Source: Pullilachnospira_A gallistercoris (GTDB lineage: Bacteria; Bacillota; Clostridia; Lachnospirales; Lachnospiraceae). Taken from it: a stretch of DNA of 15,143 bases. The number at the start of each line of letters is the position of its first letter. Within the stretch, counting starts at the first letter, position 1. Below are positions 12,836 to 15,143 of this stretch, piece after piece. The DNA lies in contig DVHM01000017.1 of NCBI GenBank assembly GCA_018712125.1, positions 1 through 15,143 on the forward strand. Reading direction: 5' to 3'. The translations under genes were made by a program, and so were the position numbers. The notes under the pieces are model-generated. The model saw only the letters and a program-made list of their open reading frames with translations. It had not been told where the DNA came from and did no database searches.

Positions 12836-14923
12836 CTATGCCTGTTCCAGTATCAGGCACTGATAGCCTGTCAGTTCCTTTTTCCCTTCTATGATTTCCC
12901 CGGTCTCGATATCCCGGTAGCGCTCCGCGAAATCCATGGTCGCGCTGCCGCTGTTGAAATTCTGGACAAACCACAGGGAACCCTTCTCTGTTTCCGCTGA
13001 TGCGACTTCTCCGGAAGCGCTGCTCTCCACGGGCCTGCGCTCATTGACCGTCACGCCGTAGGGCAGCTCTCCGTTTACCCGCAGACTGCTGCCGCTGCCG
13101 GTCCGCTCTGCCAGATATCCCAGGAAATCCAAAAGGAAGGCGTCGTCGTTCTCCGAGGCGATGAAATAGGCCTCTCCCTCGCCGTAGTTGTTTTTTGTCA
13201 ACGCCGGATATCCCGCGTAGAAATCCTTCTCGTATACACCCAGCACCTCCGCCGTCTCCACATGAACCAGGGCGCAGAGTTCCCGGATAGCATAGTCCTT
13301 CCCCTGCCAGGAAATCTGATTGTGTACATAGGCCGGCGATACGTCGATCTCCTCGGTGCGGATGCCCAGCACGTCCCCCAACGGATGCCGGTCCAAAAAG
13401 CAGAGATCACTGTCGTCCACCTCCCCGCTCCAGCAGGTGGTCACATAGGTGCCGCCCTTCGCCACATAATCTTTTACCGTCTCAATATAATTTCCCCGGT
13501 ACATGTAGTTGTAGGGAGCGACGACAAGAGAGTAGCCCTCCAGTGGGTCTTCCATATCCACGATATCCACATCGATTCCCAGTCTCCAGAATGCCTGATA
13601 GTAGGCCATCAGACGATTGTCGTAGTTGAAGGGGTTCGTCACCGCCTGGGCATCCTCCACCGCCCAACGATTTTCCCAGTCGAAGACCAGCGCCGCTTTC
13701 GGGCGGTTACAGGTACCGATGACCTTTGGCGCGATGGCGGCAAGGCGCTCCCCCAACCGGGTCACATCCTGGAACACTCTCGTGTTCCCGCCGTTCTTGT
13801 GATCGATGACCGCACCGTGATACTTCTCGCAGCTCCCCCGGCTCTTCCGCCACTGGAAATACTGTACGCTGTCCGAGCCGCAGGCCACCGCCTGGAGGGA
13901 GGAAAGGGCCTGCATTCCAGGACGCATCAGACTGCATTTCGGCATCCAGCTGACCAGGGAGGGCGTGCTCTCCATCAGAAGGAAGGGCTGCTTCTTCAAA
14001 CTCCTGGTCAGCGTATGCCCCATGGAAGCATACATCGCCGTAGGAACATCATCCTCCGTAGCATGCCAGGGCTGATAATTGTCATAGGACACCAGATCCA
14101 GGGTTTTCGCCCACTTGAAGTAGTTCAGAGGGTAAAACATTCCCATGAAATTCGTCACGGCAGGACGGTCGCTGTACTGTCTTACCGCTGCGATCTCCTC
14201 CTTACAGAAATCCAACAGCTGATCGCTGGTAAACCGCTTCCAGTCCAGTTTGAGCCCATGCAGCCGGTTTTCTCCCATCGCGGAAGGCGCATGGATCTGC
14301 TTCCAATCCGTGAACGTATTGCTCCAGAATCCTGTCCACCAGGCATGATTCAGGTTGTCCAGCGTGCCGTAGCGTTTTTTCAGCCATTCCCGAAAATGTT
14401 CCTGACACAGGGGACAGTAGCAGGCTCCATCCATGTGATCCCCGCCGCAGCCCGCATACTCATTGGAGATATGCCAGGCAATCACGCCCGGGTGCTGTCC
14501 GAACCGCCTGCTCAGCGCGCTGTTGATCCCCCGCATCTTCTCCCGCATGACCGGCGAGGAGGCGCAGAAATTGTGCCGCTCTCCCGGATATTTGCGCAGA
14601 CCATTGGAAAGCATCTGGCGCACTTCCACGTACTTCTCCGACATCCAGTGGGGCAGCGCCGCCGTCGGCGTGGCGAGGATCGTGTAAATCCCGTTCTCAT
14701 ACAGCCGGTCGATGATCTCTCCCAGCCAGTCCAGGTCGTAGACGCCCTCCTCAGGCTCCAGTTTCGACCAAGCAAAGATCCCCAGACTCGCACAGTTCAC
14801 ATGAGCCTCCTTCATCAGTCGGATATCCTCCGCAAGAATATCCGGCCGGTCCAGCCACTGATCGGGGTTGTAATCCCCGCCGTGCAGAAGGGTACGGGGC
14901 AGTTCCTTTATCTTCCTTTCCAT
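12836..14923 (-). CDS. GH42 beta-galactosidase
   Basis: This 695-residue protein has the usual length and layout of a GH42 beta-galactosidase: a TIM barrel (about 10-390) opening with LLHGGDYNPDQW, a flavodoxin-like trimerisation domain (about 400-600) and a small C-terminal beta domain. The expected acid/base is Glu155 in HISNEYAG and the nucleophile Glu318 in FLLMESTPS. Cys120, Cys168, Cys170 and Cys173 (the CYCPLC cluster) match the zinc site of many family members. The enzyme releases terminal beta-galactose from galacto-oligosaccharides. It has no signal peptide, so it should act in the cytoplasm on imported sugars. GAGGAG lies 8 bases before the ATG and supports the start. It sits 25 bases after the probable rhamnosidase and 25 bases before the GH43-like gene, as in an operon. 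YesZ of the Bacillus subtilis yes (rhamnogalacturonan) locus is also GH42. The family is secure; the natural substrate is inferred. Confidence 0.95.
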   Translation of the reverse strand: MERKIKELPRTLLHGGDYNPDQWLDRPDILAEDIRLMKEAHVNCASLGIFAWSKLEPEEGVYDLDWLGEIIDRLYENGIYTILATPTAALPHWMSEKYVEVRQMLSNGLRKYPGERHNFCASSPVMREKMRGINSALSRRFGQHPGVIAWHISNEYAGCGGDHMDGACYCPLCQEHFREWLKKRYGTLDNLNHAWWTGFWSNTFTDWKQIHAPSAMGENRLHGLKLDWKRFTSDQLLDFCKEEIAAVRQYSDRPAVTNFMGMFYPLNYFKWAKTLDLVSYDNYQPWHATEDDVPTAMYASMGHTLTRSLKKQPFLLMESTPSLVSWMPKCSLMRPGMQALSSLQAVACGSDSVQYFQWRKSRGSCEKYHGAVIDHKNGGNTRVFQDVTRLGERLAAIAPKVIGTCNRPKAALVFDWENRWAVEDAQAVTNPFNYDNRLMAYYQAFWRLGIDVDIVDMEDPLEGYSLVVAPYNYMYRGNYIETVKDYVAKGGTYVTTCWSGEVDDSDLCFLDRHPLGDVLGIRTEEIDVSPAYVHNQISWQGKDYAIRELCALVHVETAEVLGVYEKDFYAGYPALTKNNYGEGEAYFIASENDDAFLLDFLGYLAERTGSGSSLRVNGELPYGVTVNERRPVESSASGEVASAETEKGSLWFVQNFNSGSATMDFAERYRDIETGEIIEGKKELTGYQCLILEQA

Positions 14924-14948
14924 AACGTTTTCTCCTCGTTCTCTCGCT

Positions 14949-15143
14949 TTACGCTTCCTCTATGATCTGCGTTCCCGCCGCAAGGGAGACGCGCTCGCCG
15001 TTCTCCTTCCGGAAGATTGCGCTGCAGCCCTGGGGAATCGTCAGCTGATACTTCCACTTTCCATCTACTTTCCGATAGTCAAAGGCAATCTCTCCGTAAT
15101 CCGTCGTCATCTCCCCGGCGAGATCCGGCACATAGTCGAGATG
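14949..15143 (-). CDS. C-terminal end of a probable GH78 alpha-L-rhamnosidase (partial)
   Basis: The frame is open to the right edge, so only the last 64 residues are visible, beginning HLDYVPDLAGEM and ending QIIEEA before a TAA stop. The pattern TTDYGEIAFDYRKVDGKWKY followed by LTIPQGCSAIF resembles the C-terminal beta-sandwich domain of bacterial GH78 alpha-L-rhamnosidases, where a conserved YG-I motif is followed by a strand and an 'iP...a.v' segment. GH78 enzymes remove terminal alpha-L-rhamnose from plant glycans and flavonoid glycosides. The catalytic barrel lies outside the window, so catalytic residues and any signal peptide cannot be checked. The next gene (GH42) starts 25 bases downstream on the same strand, so the two are probably co-transcribed. 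The internal GTG at 15131-15129 is not taken as a start because in-frame coding continues upstream of it. The family call rests on a short domain and could be wrong. Confidence 0.6.
   Translation of the reverse strand, partial: HLDYVPDLAGEMTTDYGEIAFDYRKVDGKWKYQLTIPQGCSAIFRKENGERVSLAAGTQIIEEA

Noticed and set aside
13262..14965. Long plus-strand open frame (567 codons) opposite the GH42 gene
   Set aside because: It lies antisense to a gene with clear catalytic motifs, its product is rich in His, Arg, Pro and Gln with no recognisable domain, and no ribosome binding site or promoter stands out. It is a shadow of GC-rich codon use.

Overview
The window looks like part of a carbohydrate-use gene cluster from a gut-type, GC-rich Firmicute, probably a Lachnospiraceae-like clostridium. 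The case rests on family content (a 594-residue LplA-type lipoprotein, two permeases, a YesM/YesN-type two-component system, a DUF624/YesL protein and cytoplasmic glycoside hydrolases), strong AGGAGG-type ribosome binding sites, and the absence of a dedicated transport ATPase. The genus cannot be read from the sequence. Every credible gene lies on the minus strand, so the biological order runs from high to low coordinates.

Layout in transcription order. (1) Glycoside hydrolases, 15143-9157: the C-terminal end of a probable GH78 alpha-L-rhamnosidase, cut by the window edge; a GH42 beta-galactosidase; a GH43-fold enzyme resembling exo-beta-1,3-galactanases; and a GH3 beta-glycosidase. A strong terminator at 9097-9143 closes the block. 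(2) A DUF624/YesL membrane protein, 9028-8399. (3) A carbohydrate ABC importer, 8244-4490: solute-binding lipoprotein and two permeases, with its own promoter region. (4) A regulatory operon, 4317-288, with a good extended -10 promoter: sensor histidine kinase, AraC-type response regulator, and an N-terminally anchored solute-binding-like protein without a lipobox. These three genes are linked by ATGA stop/start overlaps. (5) A 287-base left end with no convincing gene, holding a plus-strand terminator, a short palindrome and a putative operator.

Working model (inference): oligosaccharides released outside the cell are bound by the lipoprotein and imported, with an ATPase shared from elsewhere in the genome. 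They are then trimmed inside the cell by the rhamnosidase, galactosidase, galactanase-like and GH3 enzymes, none of which has a signal peptide. The enzyme set fits a galactose- and rhamnose-decorated plant glycan, such as type II arabinogalactan or rhamnogalacturonan side chains. The anchored binding protein would present the sugar signal to the histidine kinase, making a three-component sensor that controls the importer through the response regulator.

The most useful non-coding observation is a bipartite direct repeat, AAATCCGAT-N12-GAATCCGAC. It occurs with the same 21-base period and orientation upstream of the importer (8314-8343) and at the left end (201-230), with a weaker copy upstream of the DUF624 gene (9126-9155). 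This is the geometry expected of an AraC-family regulator and suggests one regulon, including an unseen gene or operon beyond the left edge. I saw no tRNA, rRNA, CRISPR array, transposase or phage gene.
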